The notes under the pieces are model-generated. The model did no database searches and was not told the origin of the DNA. It was given only the letters and a program-made list of their open reading frames with translations. Below, piece by piece: positions 17,067 through 25,772 of a DNA stretch of 64,000 nt. The stretch comes from Sinorhizobium americanum (lineage in GTDB: Bacteria; Pseudomonadota; Alphaproteobacteria; Rhizobiales; Rhizobiaceae). Position 1 is the stretch's first letter; each line of letters begins with the position of its first letter. Location: assembly GCF_001651855.1 (NCBI RefSeq), contig NZ_LNQC01000045.1, positions 1-64,000 of the forward strand, in the 5' to 3' direction. A program made the translations under genes and the position numbers.

Positions 17067-18026
17067 ATGGACGAACTCGCCATTGCCGATCGCCGCAGCC
17101 TGCGCCGGAAGCTGAGCTTCTGGCGCTGGACCGCTGCTGCCATTCTCGTTCTGGGCGGTTTCGCGCTCGTTGCCTTTTCGGGCTGGACGGAGGTCAGCGA
17201 ACGGGCCCGCGAGCACGTTGCCCGCGTGACCGTGACGGGCGTCATCCAGGACGATCGGGAACTGGTCGAGAGGCTGGAGAGCATCGCCGACAACAGTTCC
17301 GCCAAGGCTCTGATCGTGACCATATCGTCGCCGGGCGGCACCACCTATGGCGGAGAGGTGCTCTACAAGGCGATCCGCAAGGTCGCAGCCAAGAAACCGG
17401 TGGTCTCCGACGTCAGGACGCTTGCCGCCTCCGCCGGCTACATGATCGCGCTTGCCGGCGATCGGATCGTCGCCGGCGAAACCTCGATCACCGGCTCGAT
17501 CGGCGTCATCTTTCAGTATCCGCAGGTCAAGCAATTGATGGACAAGGTCGGCGTGTCGCTGGAGTCGATAAAGTCGCGGCCGCTGAAGGCCGAGCCCTCG
17601 CCGTTCCATCCGCCAAGCCCCGAGGCAAGGGCGATGATCCAGACGATGATCGACGACAGCTATAACTGGTTCGTCGATCTCGTGGCGGAGCGGCGCAAGC
17701 TGCCGCGGACGGAGGCGCTGGCGCTGGCAGACGGCCGGATCTTCACCGGGCGGCAGGCGCTCAGGGACAAACTCGTCGACACGATCGGCGGCGATGACGA
17801 GATCAGGGCATTTCTGGCCGAGCGCAAGGTGTCGAAGGACCTGCCTGTCGTGGATTGGAAAGATCCGGGCGGCTCCTTCCCCTTCGGGTTCTCGACGGTC
17901 GTATCCAATTGGCTCAAGCTGTTGGGATATGATGCTTTTCCGGCGATGAACGGGCTCGAAAAGATCGGCGGCGACAAGTTGTTTCTTGACGGTCTTGTTT
18001 CGGTTTGGCAGGTTGATGCTCAATAA
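17067..18026 (+). CDS. sppA: Signal peptide peptidase SppA, 36K type
   Basis: 319-residue S49 family protease anchored by one N-terminal membrane segment (about residues 18-42). It degrades cleaved signal peptides in the membrane. The catalytic serine is in RTLAASAGYMIALA and the general-base lysine is likely in IKSRPLKAEPSPF, together forming the Ser-Lys dyad. SSPGGTTYGGE is the other conserved block. The ATG at 17067 is preferred to 17061 because GGGAG ends at 17060. Single S49 domain, so the short bacterial type rather than the 67K double-domain E. coli form. ihfB follows after 118 bases. Confidence 0.94.
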   Translation: MDELAIADRRSLRRKLSFWRWTAAAILVLGGFALVAFSGWTEVSERAREHVARVTVTGVIQDDRELVERLESIADNSSAKALIVTISSPGGTTYGGEVLYKAIRKVAAKKPVVSDVRTLAASAGYMIALAGDRIVAGETSITGSIGVIFQYPQVKQLMDKVGVSLESIKSRPLKAEPSPFHPPSPEARAMIQTMIDDSYNWFVDLVAERRKLPRTEALALADGRIFTGRQALRDKLVDTIGGDDEIRAFLAERKVSKDLPVVDWKDPGGSFPFGFSTVVSNWLKLLGYDAFPAMNGLEKIGGDKLFLDGLVSVWQVDAQ

Positions 18027-18144
18027 GGAAGGCTAGAAATGCCGCCCTGAGGCGTGATGGGGCCTCACCCATGCTCCGGGCGTCCGGCGAGGCCTTCCAA
18101 GCGTCACAAACATTCAGAAAAAGCAAAAGACCAGGGGGGCGAAA

Positions 18145-18447
18145 GTGATCAAGTCAGAACTGGTGCAGATTGTGGCCGCGCGCAATCCGCATCTCTATCA
18201 CCGCGACGTCGAAAACATCGTCAATGCGGTCCTCGATGAGATCACTGATGCGCTCGCGGCCGGAAACCGGGTCGAACTGCGCGGTTTCGGTGCCTTCTCG
18301 GTGAAGAACCGGCCGTCGCGCTCGGGCCGCAATCCGCGCACGGGCGATTCCGTCTTCGTCGAGGAGAAATGGGTACCGTTCTTCAAGACCGGCAAGGAGC
18401 TGCGTGAGCGACTCAATCCCGGCATGAATGGTCAGGATGAAGACTGA
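18145..18447 (+). CDS. ihfB: Integration host factor beta subunit
   Basis: 100-residue HU/IHF-fold protein starting at GTG. The DNA-bending arm region [21 protein letters not shown] holds the conserved proline (RNPRTG) that intercalates into the minor groove, and [15 protein letters not shown] is the beta-subunit C-terminal signature. With IhfA it bends DNA at sigma-54 promoters and in recombination. GGGGGGC lies about 6 bases upstream. IHF cooperates functionally with RpoN, encoded 4 kb away, although they are not cotranscribed. Confidence 0.96.
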   Translation: MIKSELVQIVAARNPHLYHRDVENIVNAVLDEITDALAAGNRVELRGFGAFSVKNRPSRSGRNPRTGDSVFVEEKWVPFFKTGKELRERLNPGMNGQDED

Positions 18448-18571
18448 GCGAGAGGCGCAGGGACCATAGCGCCGCGCGTTTCTGAAAGCGGCGGTCGCCC
18501 CCTCTTATTCCAATCTGTGCGCCGTGCCTGCCGAAGAGCATTCCGAGCCGGTGCCATAGCCGGAGCGGTGC

Positions 18572-18913
18572 ATGTTCAAGAAAATCGTCAACATCGTCGT
18601 GCTCGTACCGCTTGGGGTGATCCTTATCGCCTTGAGCGTCGCCAACCGCCAGTCGGTGACACTGTCGCTCAATCCCTTTGATCCGGCCGACAGCGTGCTT
18701 TCCGTATCCGCGCCGTTTTTCCTTTTCCTGTTTCTCGCGGTCGTCCTCGGCCTGTTCCTCGGGGCGGCCGTGGTCTGGCTCAGCCAGGGCAAGTACCGCC
18801 GGCGCGCGCGCAATGAAGCCCATGAGGCGCTGAAATGGCATCGCGAGGCCGAAAAGCACCGCAGTGAGGCCGAAAGGCTGGCGCAGTCGAGCCTGCCTGC
18901 ACCGCAGAACTGA
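18572..18913 (+). CDS. LapA-domain (DUF1049) inner membrane protein
   Basis: 113 residues. Two membrane helices (about 4-23 and 47-70) are joined by a short loop containing NRQSVTLSLNPFDP, the LapA pattern; a charged, helical cytoplasmic tail follows (ARNEAHEALKWHREAEKHRSEAERLAQ). E. coli LapA works with LapB in controlling LPS synthesis through LpxC; a similar role here is inferred. GGAG precedes the ATG. It follows ihfB after 124 bases and faces the coxG-like gene with 22 bases between. Confidence 0.82.
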   Translation: MFKKIVNIVVLVPLGVILIALSVANRQSVTLSLNPFDPADSVLSVSAPFFLFLFLAVVLGLFLGAAVVWLSQGKYRRRARNEAHEALKWHREAEKHRSEAERLAQSSLPAPQN

Positions 18914-18935
18914 CGGGCCGAGGTGCGGGCGCTCG

Positions 18936-19388
18936 TCAGCCCGCCGGTTCGCCGCTGACGGCGAGGTTTAAATTGGCGAAGAATTGCTGCGCGAGCTTCT
19001 TGGCCGTCGAATCGATCAGGCGAGAACCAAGCTGGGCGAGCTTGCCGCCGACTTCGGCCTTGACGTCGTAACGCAGCACCGTTTCGTCGCTCGCTTCGGA
19101 AAGCATGACATCCGCGCCCCCCTTGGCGAAACCGGCGATGCCGCCCTTTCCTTCGCCCGATATCCTGTAGCTTTCGGGCGGATTCAGGTTGGAGAGCGTG
19201 ACCGTGCCGTTGAAGGTCGCGGAAACCGGACCGATCTTGACCTTCACGACGGCCGTGAGTTCCGTCGGCGAGACCGTCTCAATCGCCTGGCAGCCGGGAA
19301 TGCACCGCTTCAGGACCTCGGGGTCGTTCAGGGCTTGCCAAACCGCTTCACGCCGTGCCGCGATCCGCTCCTCTCCGGTAATGTCCAT
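18936..19388 (-). CDS. CoxG-like SRPBCC protein
   Basis: 150 residues of the CO dehydrogenase subunit G (CoxG) family: MDITGEERIAARREAVWQAL at the start, then EVLKRCIPGCQAIE and a hydrophobic pocket fold; the C-terminus LGSRLIDSTAKKLAQQFF matches the family. In CO oxidisers CoxG recruits the enzyme to the membrane, but no CO dehydrogenase or other molybdenum hydroxylase gene is adjacent, so the role is open. GGAGGAAG lies just before the start. Single-gene unit on the minus strand between plus-strand genes. Confidence 0.87.
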   Translation of the reverse strand: MDITGEERIAARREAVWQALNDPEVLKRCIPGCQAIETVSPTELTAVVKVKIGPVSATFNGTVTLSNLNPPESYRISGEGKGGIAGFAKGGADVMLSEASDETVLRYDVKAEVGGKLAQLGSRLIDSTAKKLAQQFFANLNLAVSGEPAG

Positions 19389-19577
19389 AGAGCTTCCTCC
19401 CGTCTGGTGAAGTCACCGATCTTCGCAGACCGGAAACGGCTTTGCCAAGAGCATCCACGATGCTATTGCACGCAGTGAGCAAGTCGCATCCGTCAGGGTG
19501 CGCGGCCAAGGCACATTCCCTCTGCTGGCCGGGCAAAGGGATGTGCCGGTGATCGAGCGAAATCCAAGGATCAGGGC

Positions 19578-20717
19578 GTGAAGGAAAAAGATCGGCGATC
19601 GAAGAACGCCTCGGTCACGGCGGCCAAGGGACGCGGCGCGGAGGCGCGCGGCGGTCGCCACGAGCAAAGGCATTCAGCGGCAAAGGGCGGTCCTCAGAAG
19701 GGCAAGGCCGGCGCGCCGCCGCCAAAGGCGGCGCCGCAGAAATTGCCGCGTCCGGCCGCACAGGAGAGCACGCCGCCGCGGCGCGTGGAGCCGCGGAGCG
19801 GCGAAAAGCCGATCGAGGCGGTGCCGCTCATCCTCGAAACGCGGCCGACCGCCGGCTACCACCTGATCGACAGCGGCGACGGCGAGAAGCTGGAACAGTA
19901 CGGGCCCTATCGCATCGTCCGGCCCGAAGCCCAGGCGCTGTGGCCGAAGGCGCTGCCCTCTGGCGTCTGGGAAAAGGCGGATGCGATCTTCACCGGCGAC
20001 ACCGACGAGGATGGCATGGGCCGTTGGCGTTTCCCGCGAGAGACGCTCGGGGAAACATGGCCGATGCAGCTTCTCGACACGGATTTTCTCGGCCGATTCA
20101 CCTCGTTCCGGCACGTCGGGGTTTTCCCCGAACAGCTTGCCCACTGGTCGTGGATGAAAGACCAGGTGGCCTCGGCCGACCGGCCGCTGAAGGTGCTCAA
20201 CCTTTTTGGCTATACCGGCGTCGCCTCGCTGATCGCGGCAAAGGCGGGCGCGGAGGTGACCCACGTCGATGCTTCCAGAAAGGCGATCGGCTGGGCACGC
20301 GAGAACCAGGCCATGGCGCGCGCCGAGAAACTGCCGATCCGCTGGATCTGCGACGACGCCATGAAGTTCATCCAGCGCGAGGAGCGACGCGGCAGCCGCT
20401 ACGACATCATCCTGACAGACCCGCCCAAGTTTGGCCGCGGTCCGAACGGCGAGGTCTGGCAGCTCTTCGATCATCTGGCGGCGATGCTCGACATCTGCCG
20501 CGAAATCCTGTCTGAGGATGCTCGCGGCCTGGTGCTCACCGCCTATTCGATCCGCGCCAGCTTCTATTCGATCCACGAGCTCATGCGCGAGACGATGCGC
20601 GGGCGCGGCGGCCGCGTGGAATCGGGCGAACTCATCATCCGCGAGGGCGGTCTCGACGGCACGGCGCCGGGGCGGGCGCTATCCACCTCCCTCTTCAGCC
20701 GCTGGGTACCCAAATGA
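19578..20717 (+). CDS. Class I SAM-dependent RNA methyltransferase (RlmI-like) with long basic tail
   Basis: 379 residues from a GTG start (AAGGA about 8 bases upstream). The first ~75 residues are rich in lysine, arginine, proline and alanine and look disordered. The catalytic part has the SAM motif NLFGYTGVASLIAAKAGAEVTHVD, a DDAMKF acidic block, and TDPPKFGRGPNGE (DPPKF, as in RlmI-type 23S rRNA m5C methyltransferases). The N-terminal PUA domain of true RlmI is not obvious. It overlaps the next gene, a SpoU methyltransferase, by 4 bases, so two RNA modification enzymes and lspA form one operon. rRNA as substrate is inferred. Confidence 0.85.
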   Translation: MKEKDRRSKNASVTAAKGRGAEARGGRHEQRHSAAKGGPQKGKAGAPPPKAAPQKLPRPAAQESTPPRRVEPRSGEKPIEAVPLILETRPTAGYHLIDSGDGEKLEQYGPYRIVRPEAQALWPKALPSGVWEKADAIFTGDTDEDGMGRWRFPRETLGETWPMQLLDTDFLGRFTSFRHVGVFPEQLAHWSWMKDQVASADRPLKVLNLFGYTGVASLIAAKAGAEVTHVDASRKAIGWARENQAMARAEKLPIRWICDDAMKFIQREERRGSRYDIILTDPPKFGRGPNGEVWQLFDHLAAMLDICREILSEDARGLVLTAYSIRASFYSIHELMRETMRGRGGRVESGELIIREGGLDGTAPGRALSTSLFSRWVPK

Positions 20718-21571
20718 AATCTGACAGAAGCGATCACGGCACGCCGCGCGTCGGCCAGGTGAAGGAGGTCACCAGCCTCACCAATCCGATCATCAAGGAT
20801 ATCCGCGCGCTTTCCCAGAAGAAGCATCGCGACGAGACGCGTTCCTTCATGGCCGAAGGACTGAAGCTGGTGATCGATGCGCTCGATCTCGGCTGGAAGA
20901 TCAAGACGCTCGTCTATGCCAAGGCGGCCAAGGGCAAGCCGCAGGTCGAGCAGATAGCGGCAAAGGCGGTGGCAAAGGGCGGGCTCGTCCTCGAGGTCAG
21001 CGAGAAGGTGATCTCGACGATCACCCGCCGCGACAACCCGCAGATGGTTGTCGGCATCTTCGAGCAGCGCTACCAGCCGCTCAAGGATATCCGCCCTCAG
21101 GAAGGCGAGACCTATGTGGCGCTCGACCGGGTGCGCGACCCCGGCAATCTCGGCACGATCATCCGCACGGCAGACGCCGCCGGAGCGTCCGGCATCATCC
21201 TGGTCGGCGAGACCACCGATCCATTCTCGCTCGAAACAGTACGCGCGACGATGGGCTCCGTCTTCGCCATGCCGATCGCGCGGGCCAGTGTCGAGGAGTT
21301 CGTCCGCTGGCAGAAGTCGGCGGGCGTCCAGGTGGTGGCGACGCATCTGGCGGGCTCCGTCGACTATCGCACCATCGACTACCGGTCGAAGCCGGTCGTC
21401 CTGCTGATGGGCAACGAGCAGGCAGGCCTGCCGGTCGAACTCGCCCGCGAAGCCGGCGCACTGGCGCGCATTCCGCAAGCGGGCCGAGCCGACTCGCTCA
21501 ATCTGGCGATTGCCACCGGCATCATGCTGTTCGAGGCGCGCCGCCATCTTCTGTCGCTGGATGCTCGCTGA
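20714..21571 (+). CDS. TrmH-family (SpoU) RNA 2'-O-methyltransferase
   Basis: 285 residues. An N-terminal SpoU_sub_bind domain ([21 protein letters not shown], substrate-binding) is followed by the trefoil-knot SPOUT domain with motif 1 [20 protein letters not shown], motif 2 [11 protein letters not shown] and motif 3 [18 protein letters not shown]. These are the catalytic arginine and SAM-binding loops of ribose methyltransferases acting on tRNA or 23S rRNA; the modified position cannot be told. Overlaps the upstream methyltransferase gene by 4 bases and lspA by 1 base (TGATG). Confidence 0.9.
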   Translation: MKSDRSDHGTPRVGQVKEVTSLTNPIIKDIRALSQKKHRDETRSFMAEGLKLVIDALDLGWKIKTLVYAKAAKGKPQVEQIAAKAVAKGGLVLEVSEKVISTITRRDNPQMVVGIFEQRYQPLKDIRPQEGETYVALDRVRDPGNLGTIIRTADAAGASGIILVGETTDPFSLETVRATMGSVFAMPIARASVEEFVRWQKSAGVQVVATHLAGSVDYRTIDYRSKPVVLLMGNEQAGLPVELAREAGALARIPQAGRADSLNLAIATGIMLFEARRHLLSLDAR

Positions 21572-22071
21572 TGAGTGAACGCAACACGCTCTTTTCCCGG
21601 CCGCTGCCGATCGCGCTTTTCATTCTCGCCGCGCTCGTTGCGGATCAGATGATCAAGTATCTGGTGGAAGCCTTCCTGCCCTTCCAGGAGGCGGTGCCGG
21701 TCATCCCGATGCTCGCCCTCTACCGCACCTATAATTACGGCGTCGCCTTCTCGATGCTTTCCGGCATGGAAGGCTGGTTCATCGTCGGCATTCGTCTCGC
21801 CGTCGTCACCTTCGTGCTCTGGCTGTGGCGCCGCACCCCCAAGGACCGCTTCTTCGCCCATCTCGGCTATGCGATGATCATTGCCGGCGCGCTCGGCAAC
21901 CTCGTCGACCGGCTGCTTTTCGGCTATGTCATCGATTATATCCTGTTCCACACCGCCACCTGGTCCTTCGCCGTCTTCAATCTCGCCGACAGTTTCATCA
22001 CCGTCGGTGCCGGTGCGATCATCCTGGACGAGTTGTTGCAGGCGAAAAAACCGCGGTCGCTAAAACTTTAG
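21571..22071 (+). CDS. lspA: Lipoprotein signal peptidase (signal peptidase II)
   Basis: 166 residues, four membrane helices. It removes signal peptides from diacylated prolipoproteins. The two catalytic aspartates are in [16 protein letters not shown] and [14 protein letters not shown], and NYGVAFSM is the upstream conserved asparagine region. The ATG at 21571 overlaps the preceding stop. Lnt, which acts two steps later in lipoprotein maturation, is encoded 24 kb away in this window; Lgt is not present. Confidence 0.96.
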   Translation: MSERNTLFSRPLPIALFILAALVADQMIKYLVEAFLPFQEAVPVIPMLALYRTYNYGVAFSMLSGMEGWFIVGIRLAVVTFVLWLWRRTPKDRFFAHLGYAMIIAGALGNLVDRLLFGYVIDYILFHTATWSFAVFNLADSFITVGAGAIILDELLQAKKPRSLKL

Positions 22072-22118
22072 ACATCCGCTGAAGCCATTCGGAAGACTTG
22101 CTATGCCAGGTTGAAGGT

Positions 22119-24368
22119 ATGAGCGAGCTACCATTGGGCAAGCATCGGAACCAAGCCGGCTCGGGCGCGCGATCCGGAGCGGCTGGAATGACGTTCTCGA
22201 ACGCGACTACGCTCGGTGGTGGCTTGCGGCCGGCGATCGGCGGCGAAGCATCCGTCGGGCGACTTCTACTTGCGCTCGCCGGCCTCGCTGCTGCGGGCGT
22301 TCTGCTGGTCGTCGGCGCGCGCGCCGATCTTTATCTGCTGCCGGTCCTTGCAGCCCTCAGTGCCCTTGTTGGCGGCTTTCTGCTGCTCTCCGGCCATGGC
22401 ACGGCCTGCGGGCAGGTTCCGGAGGCGGGCGGGGCCGCAGCCGATGCGCTGTGTTCCGAGACGGCGAAGCTGCTTTCGACGATCCATGACGCGCTGGGCG
22501 ACATCGCCCTCGTCCGGGGCTTGGACGGCCGGATCGTCCAGGCGAATCGGGTGTTCTCGCGGATGTGCGGTCGAGCCGATGTGCGGGGGCTGACCTGCGC
22601 TTCGCTGGGCCTCGAGTTCGAAGCGCGGCCGGATCCCGACCGTTTCATCGTCCGTTTGTTGACGCCGGCGGGTTTGCGCCTCTTCGATTGGCACGATGTC
22701 GTGATCCGCGCGCCGGCGACCGGTCGGCTGATGCGCCACAGCATCGCCCGCGACATAACGGAGGAAGCGCAGGCGGCACGCCGGCGGGAGGAGGCGCGGC
22801 AGCGCGCCGAAGAGGCGAGCCAGGCGAAATCGCGGCTGCTTGCGACCGTTACGCATGAGATCCGCACGCCGCTTTCCGGCATTCTCGGAATGAGCCATCT
22901 GCTCGCCCAGACGCAACTGTCGGCCGAGCAGCGGAACTACCTTGCCGACATGCAGCAGTCGGGCCACGCCTTGGTTCAACTGGTCGAGGATCTGATCGAC
23001 TTCTCCTCGCTCTCGGCCGGGCGTTTCCAATTGCATCCGTCCGGGCAGGACTTGCGCCTCGTCATTGAGAATGTCGTGGAGATGCTCTCGCATCGTGCCC
23101 ATGAAAAAGGCATTGAAATCGGCGCCGCGATCGATGCGAATGTACCGCTTCGCCTGGCCTTCGATGCGGCGCGTCTGCGGCAGGTGCTCTTCAACGTCAT
23201 CGGCAATGCCGTGAAGTTCACCGAGTGGGGGGGCGTGCTCGTCACGGCCGGCTTCGAAGAGGGGATGGTGCGCATCCGTGTCCATGACACCGGCCTCGGC
23301 ATGTCGGCCGACGAGCTGGCGCGTGTCTTCGATGAGTTCGAGCAGGCCGGCGACGATGCCCAGCGCTCCAAGGGAACGGGTCTTGGGCTGGCGATTTCCC
23401 GCCGCATCATGGAGGCCTTCGGCGGCAGCCTGACCGCGTCGAGCATAGCGGGAGAGGGGAGCCGCTTCGAAATTTGCTTTCCGGTCACTGGAGCTGATTC
23501 GGCGGTTCAGCCCCGCCGCGATGTCCTCGCCGACTCCCATGTCCTCTTGCTCGCTCCCGAGGGGCCCGCTTCGACGGCGTTTGCTGCGACGATCGAGACG
23601 CTCGGCGGCAAGTGCCACCGCGCCCGAACCCTCTCGGCCGCGCGCGCGGTCGCAACCGACGCGCTCGCCGGCCGCTTGCCGCTCACGGATATCATCGTCG
23701 ATCGCCGCCATGCGGGCCAGTGGCGCGAACTCCTGACCCTGGAGCCGGCGCTCGGGCAACAACGATTGCGCAAGACCTGCCTGATCAGCCCCGAAGAGCG
23801 CAGCAGTCATCCGGTAAGCCGGATGGGCGGCTACGAGGCCTGGCTGATACGCCCCTTGCGGGAGAAATCACTGGTCGAGGTGCTGCTCGGCCGCATGACG
23901 GGCATCGAAAGGCGCGACGGGATCAACGACAACAGGCCAATCCTGAGGGCGGAGCCGCCGAAGGCGGCGGCGGTCTCACACGACCGCCGGGTGCTGCTCG
24001 CCGAGGATGATCCGGTGAACGCCTTAATTCTGCGGAAAATGCTGGAAAGTGCCGGACACACCGTCCATCCCGTTGGCGACTTCGCCACGCTCGGGGCCGT
24101 CTTGCGGGAGAAGAGTGTGCCGTCGCTCATCGTCACGGACTTCAACATGCCGGGCGGCGACGGCCTTGCGCTGCTGCGGCGCCTTCGCGCAAACGGAGCC
24201 TTCGGAACGGGACGTCGCGTGCCGGTGATCGTTCTGACTTCGGACGTCCGCAGTGATCTTCATCGGCACCTGCTTGCGGCGGGTGCGGACGCCGTGCTCA
24301 CAAAGCCGGCAGAACCGGATCTGTTCCTCGGCGAGGTCGCTCGGCTGCTCGGTGCCGGGCAAGCCTAA
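22119..24368 (+). CDS. Hybrid sensor histidine kinase with two receiver-like domains
   Basis: 749 residues from the ATG at 22119 (22188 is an alternative start). Two N-terminal membrane helices (about 47-67 and 71-91) with almost no periplasmic loop; a PAS-like domain (about 115-215); HisKA with phospho-acceptor His246 in TVTHEIRTPLSG; HATPase with N box NVIGNAVKFTEWGG and G boxes DTGLGM and GTGLGLAIS. A degenerate receiver (about 475-600) lacks the acidic pair (VLLLAPEG), and a complete C-terminal receiver has LLAEDDPVN, the acceptor Asp in IVTDFNMPGGDG, and LTKP. No response regulator or Hpt gene is adjacent, so partner and signal are unknown. olsB follows after 113 bases. Confidence 0.92.
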   Translation: MSELPLGKHRNQAGSGARSGAAGMTFSNATTLGGGLRPAIGGEASVGRLLLALAGLAAAGVLLVVGARADLYLLPVLAALSALVGGFLLLSGHGTACGQVPEAGGAAADALCSETAKLLSTIHDALGDIALVRGLDGRIVQANRVFSRMCGRADVRGLTCASLGLEFEARPDPDRFIVRLLTPAGLRLFDWHDVVIRAPATGRLMRHSIARDITEEAQAARRREEARQRAEEASQAKSRLLATVTHEIRTPLSGILGMSHLLAQTQLSAEQRNYLADMQQSGHALVQLVEDLIDFSSLSAGRFQLHPSGQDLRLVIENVVEMLSHRAHEKGIEIGAAIDANVPLRLAFDAARLRQVLFNVIGNAVKFTEWGGVLVTAGFEEGMVRIRVHDTGLGMSADELARVFDEFEQAGDDAQRSKGTGLGLAISRRIMEAFGGSLTASSIAGEGSRFEICFPVTGADSAVQPRRDVLADSHVLLLAPEGPASTAFAATIETLGGKCHRARTLSAARAVATDALAGRLPLTDIIVDRRHAGQWRELLTLEPALGQQRLRKTCLISPEERSSHPVSRMGGYEAWLIRPLREKSLVEVLLGRMTGIERRDGINDNRPILRAEPPKAAAVSHDRRVLLAEDDPVNALILRKMLESAGHTVHPVGDFATLGAVLREKSVPSLIVTDFNMPGGDGLALLRRLRANGAFGTGRRVPVIVLTSDVRSDLHRHLLAAGADAVLTKPAEPDLFLGEVARLLGAGQA

Positions 24369-24481
24369 CCTCTGCCGCGGCATTGTCCCGGCTCGGGGTT
24401 GTCTTGCGTCTTCGTGTCACTATGTTGTTGCAGAAACGTGGTCTAAGCCCGACGGACACTGACGATTCGGGATGACACGGC

Positions 24482-25372
24482 ATGACGATCGACCTTCTGG
24501 ATTCGACGAGCGTGGTTGACACTTCACAGGCTTGCGTCCGCAAGACGATTGCGGGACCGGCAACCGATGTTCTCGGCCGCATCGCCAATCTCGAAACGCG
24601 CCTTGCGCGTACGGCCGCGGAGATCGACGCTGCGCAGGCCGTGCGCTACCGGGTCTTCGTCGAGGAGATGAAGGCGCAGGTGGCGCCCGAAGCCGAACGG
24701 CGCAAGCGCGATGTCGATGGTTGGGACGCGATCTGCGACCACCTGCTCGTCCTCGATACGTCGATCGAAGGCGATGCCGAGGAGCAGATCGTCGGCACCT
24801 ATCGCCTGCTACGCCAGGAGGTCGCCGCTCGGGCGGGCGGCTTCTATTCCGCTTCCGAGTTTGCGATCGGCGATCTTCTCGCGCGCCATCCGGACAAGCG
24901 CTTCATGGAACTCGGCCGCTCCTGTGTCTTGCCGGAGTACCGGACCAAGCGCACGGTGGAACTGCTCTGGCAGGGCAATTGGGCCTATGCGCTGAGGCAT
25001 GGCATCGATGCCATGTTCGGGTGCGGTTCGCTTCCGGGCGTCGTTCCCGCGGAGCACGCGTTGGCGCTCTCCTTCCTGCACCACAATATTCTGGCCCGCG
25101 ACGAATGGGCAGTCGCCGCCCGGCCGGAGCTCTATCGTACGATGGATCTGATGCCGTCGGAGGCGATCAATCCGAAGAAGGCGCTTGCGGCCTTGCCGCC
25201 GCTGATCAAGGGCTATATGCGCCTCGGTGCCATGGTCGGCGAGGGTGCGGTGGTCGATCATGCTTTCCGTACGACGGATGTGCTGATCGTTCTGCCGATA
25301 AGCAATATTTCCGGTCGCTATCTCAACTACTACGGTGCCGACGCGGGACGTTTTTCTTCATCCGTCTCCTGA
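24482..25372 (+). CDS. olsB: L-ornithine N(alpha)-acyltransferase OlsB
   Basis: 296 residues, the length I know for S. meliloti OlsB. It transfers a 3-hydroxyacyl group from acyl-ACP to ornithine, giving lyso-ornithine lipid, the first step of phosphorus-free membrane lipid synthesis. GNAT-like features include RYRVFVEEM near residue 60, the conserved FMELGRSCVLPEYR, and MFGCGSLPGV; the C-terminus ends with RYLNYYG. It is not linked to olsA, which acts next and lies 14.5 kb away in this window. It follows an orphan hybrid kinase. I do not see a clear PhoB box in the short upstream gap. Confidence 0.9.
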   Translation: MTIDLLDSTSVVDTSQACVRKTIAGPATDVLGRIANLETRLARTAAEIDAAQAVRYRVFVEEMKAQVAPEAERRKRDVDGWDAICDHLLVLDTSIEGDAEEQIVGTYRLLRQEVAARAGGFYSASEFAIGDLLARHPDKRFMELGRSCVLPEYRTKRTVELLWQGNWAYALRHGIDAMFGCGSLPGVVPAEHALALSFLHHNILARDEWAVAARPELYRTMDLMPSEAINPKKALAALPPLIKGYMRLGAMVGEGAVVDHAFRTTDVLIVLPISNISGRYLNYYGADAGRFSSSVS

Positions 25373-25447
25373 TCCCTCCATCAAGCCGATCATTCGAGCG
25401 GTTCCGATCCTCGGCGAAGCCATGCCATTTTCTAAGTCCCGTAGATG

Positions 25448-25484
25448 TTAACCACTTATTAAGTATATGTTTGACTTCTAACAT
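25448..25484 (+). promoter_or_regulatory. CtrA box with possible overlapping promoter
   Basis: TTAA (25448-25451), seven bases, TTAA (25459-25462): a perfect copy of the CtrA consensus TTAA-N7-TTAA in otherwise GC-rich DNA. A weak -10-like TAACAT is at 25479-25484, which would centre the CtrA box about 35 bases before a start near 25490, the position found for CtrA-activated promoters. There is no annotated gene just downstream on this strand, only the candidate RNA ending at the 25644-25675 hairpin. Confidence 0.45.
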
Positions 25485-25489
25485 AAAAC

Positions 25490-25686
25490 CGCGAAAGTCT
25501 ACCCTCGTGGTTGGATCGAATTTTCATCACGAAGCAGTGTAGAAAACAAAGGAATGATCACTCCCGCGACCGGAGACGAGCCGCGGTTCTCGATAAATTC
25601 CTATTTTTTATGACGTAAGGTGTAGATCGGCCACAAATATATTGAGCCCACGTCCTTTCCCAAGGAGGTGGGCTCTTGTTTTATTT
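25490..25686 (+). ncRNA. Candidate intergenic small RNA between olsB and tme
   Basis: The 400-base olsB-tme gap holds no credible protein gene but has, in order, a CtrA box with possible promoter, about 150 bases of relatively AT-rich sequence, and a very strong Rho-independent terminator with a T-rich tail. Both neighbours converge on the gap, so neither needs the CtrA box. The 5' end is a guess. The only small reading frame (19 codons, 25554-25613) has a Shine-Dalgarno that touches its ATG, so an RNA product is favoured. I cannot name a known rhizobial sRNA family for it. Confidence 0.4.
25644..25686 (+). terminator. Strong Rho-independent terminator
   Basis: GAGCCCAC (25644-25651) pairs with GTGGGCTC (25668-25675); inside, after one G-G mismatch, TCCTT (25653-25657) pairs with AAGGA (25662-25666) around a TCCC loop. 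TTGTTTTATTT follows, so it is oriented for plus-strand transcripts, either the candidate RNA or olsB read-through. On the minus strand the tail is AT-rich but not T-rich, so it might help end tme only weakly. Confidence 0.8.
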
Positions 25687-25772
25687 AGAGACTCTGTGTC
25701 GTTATTCTACAGTTTCGCAGGTGCGCTCCGCCGGGTGCTCCAGATCGCGCCAAAACGGCACACCCAGTCGGC

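Noticed and set aside
25554..25613. 19-codon reading frame in the olsB-tme gap
   Set aside because: AGGA directly abuts the ATG, leaving no spacing; composition gives no support. Kept only as a possibility within the RNA candidate.
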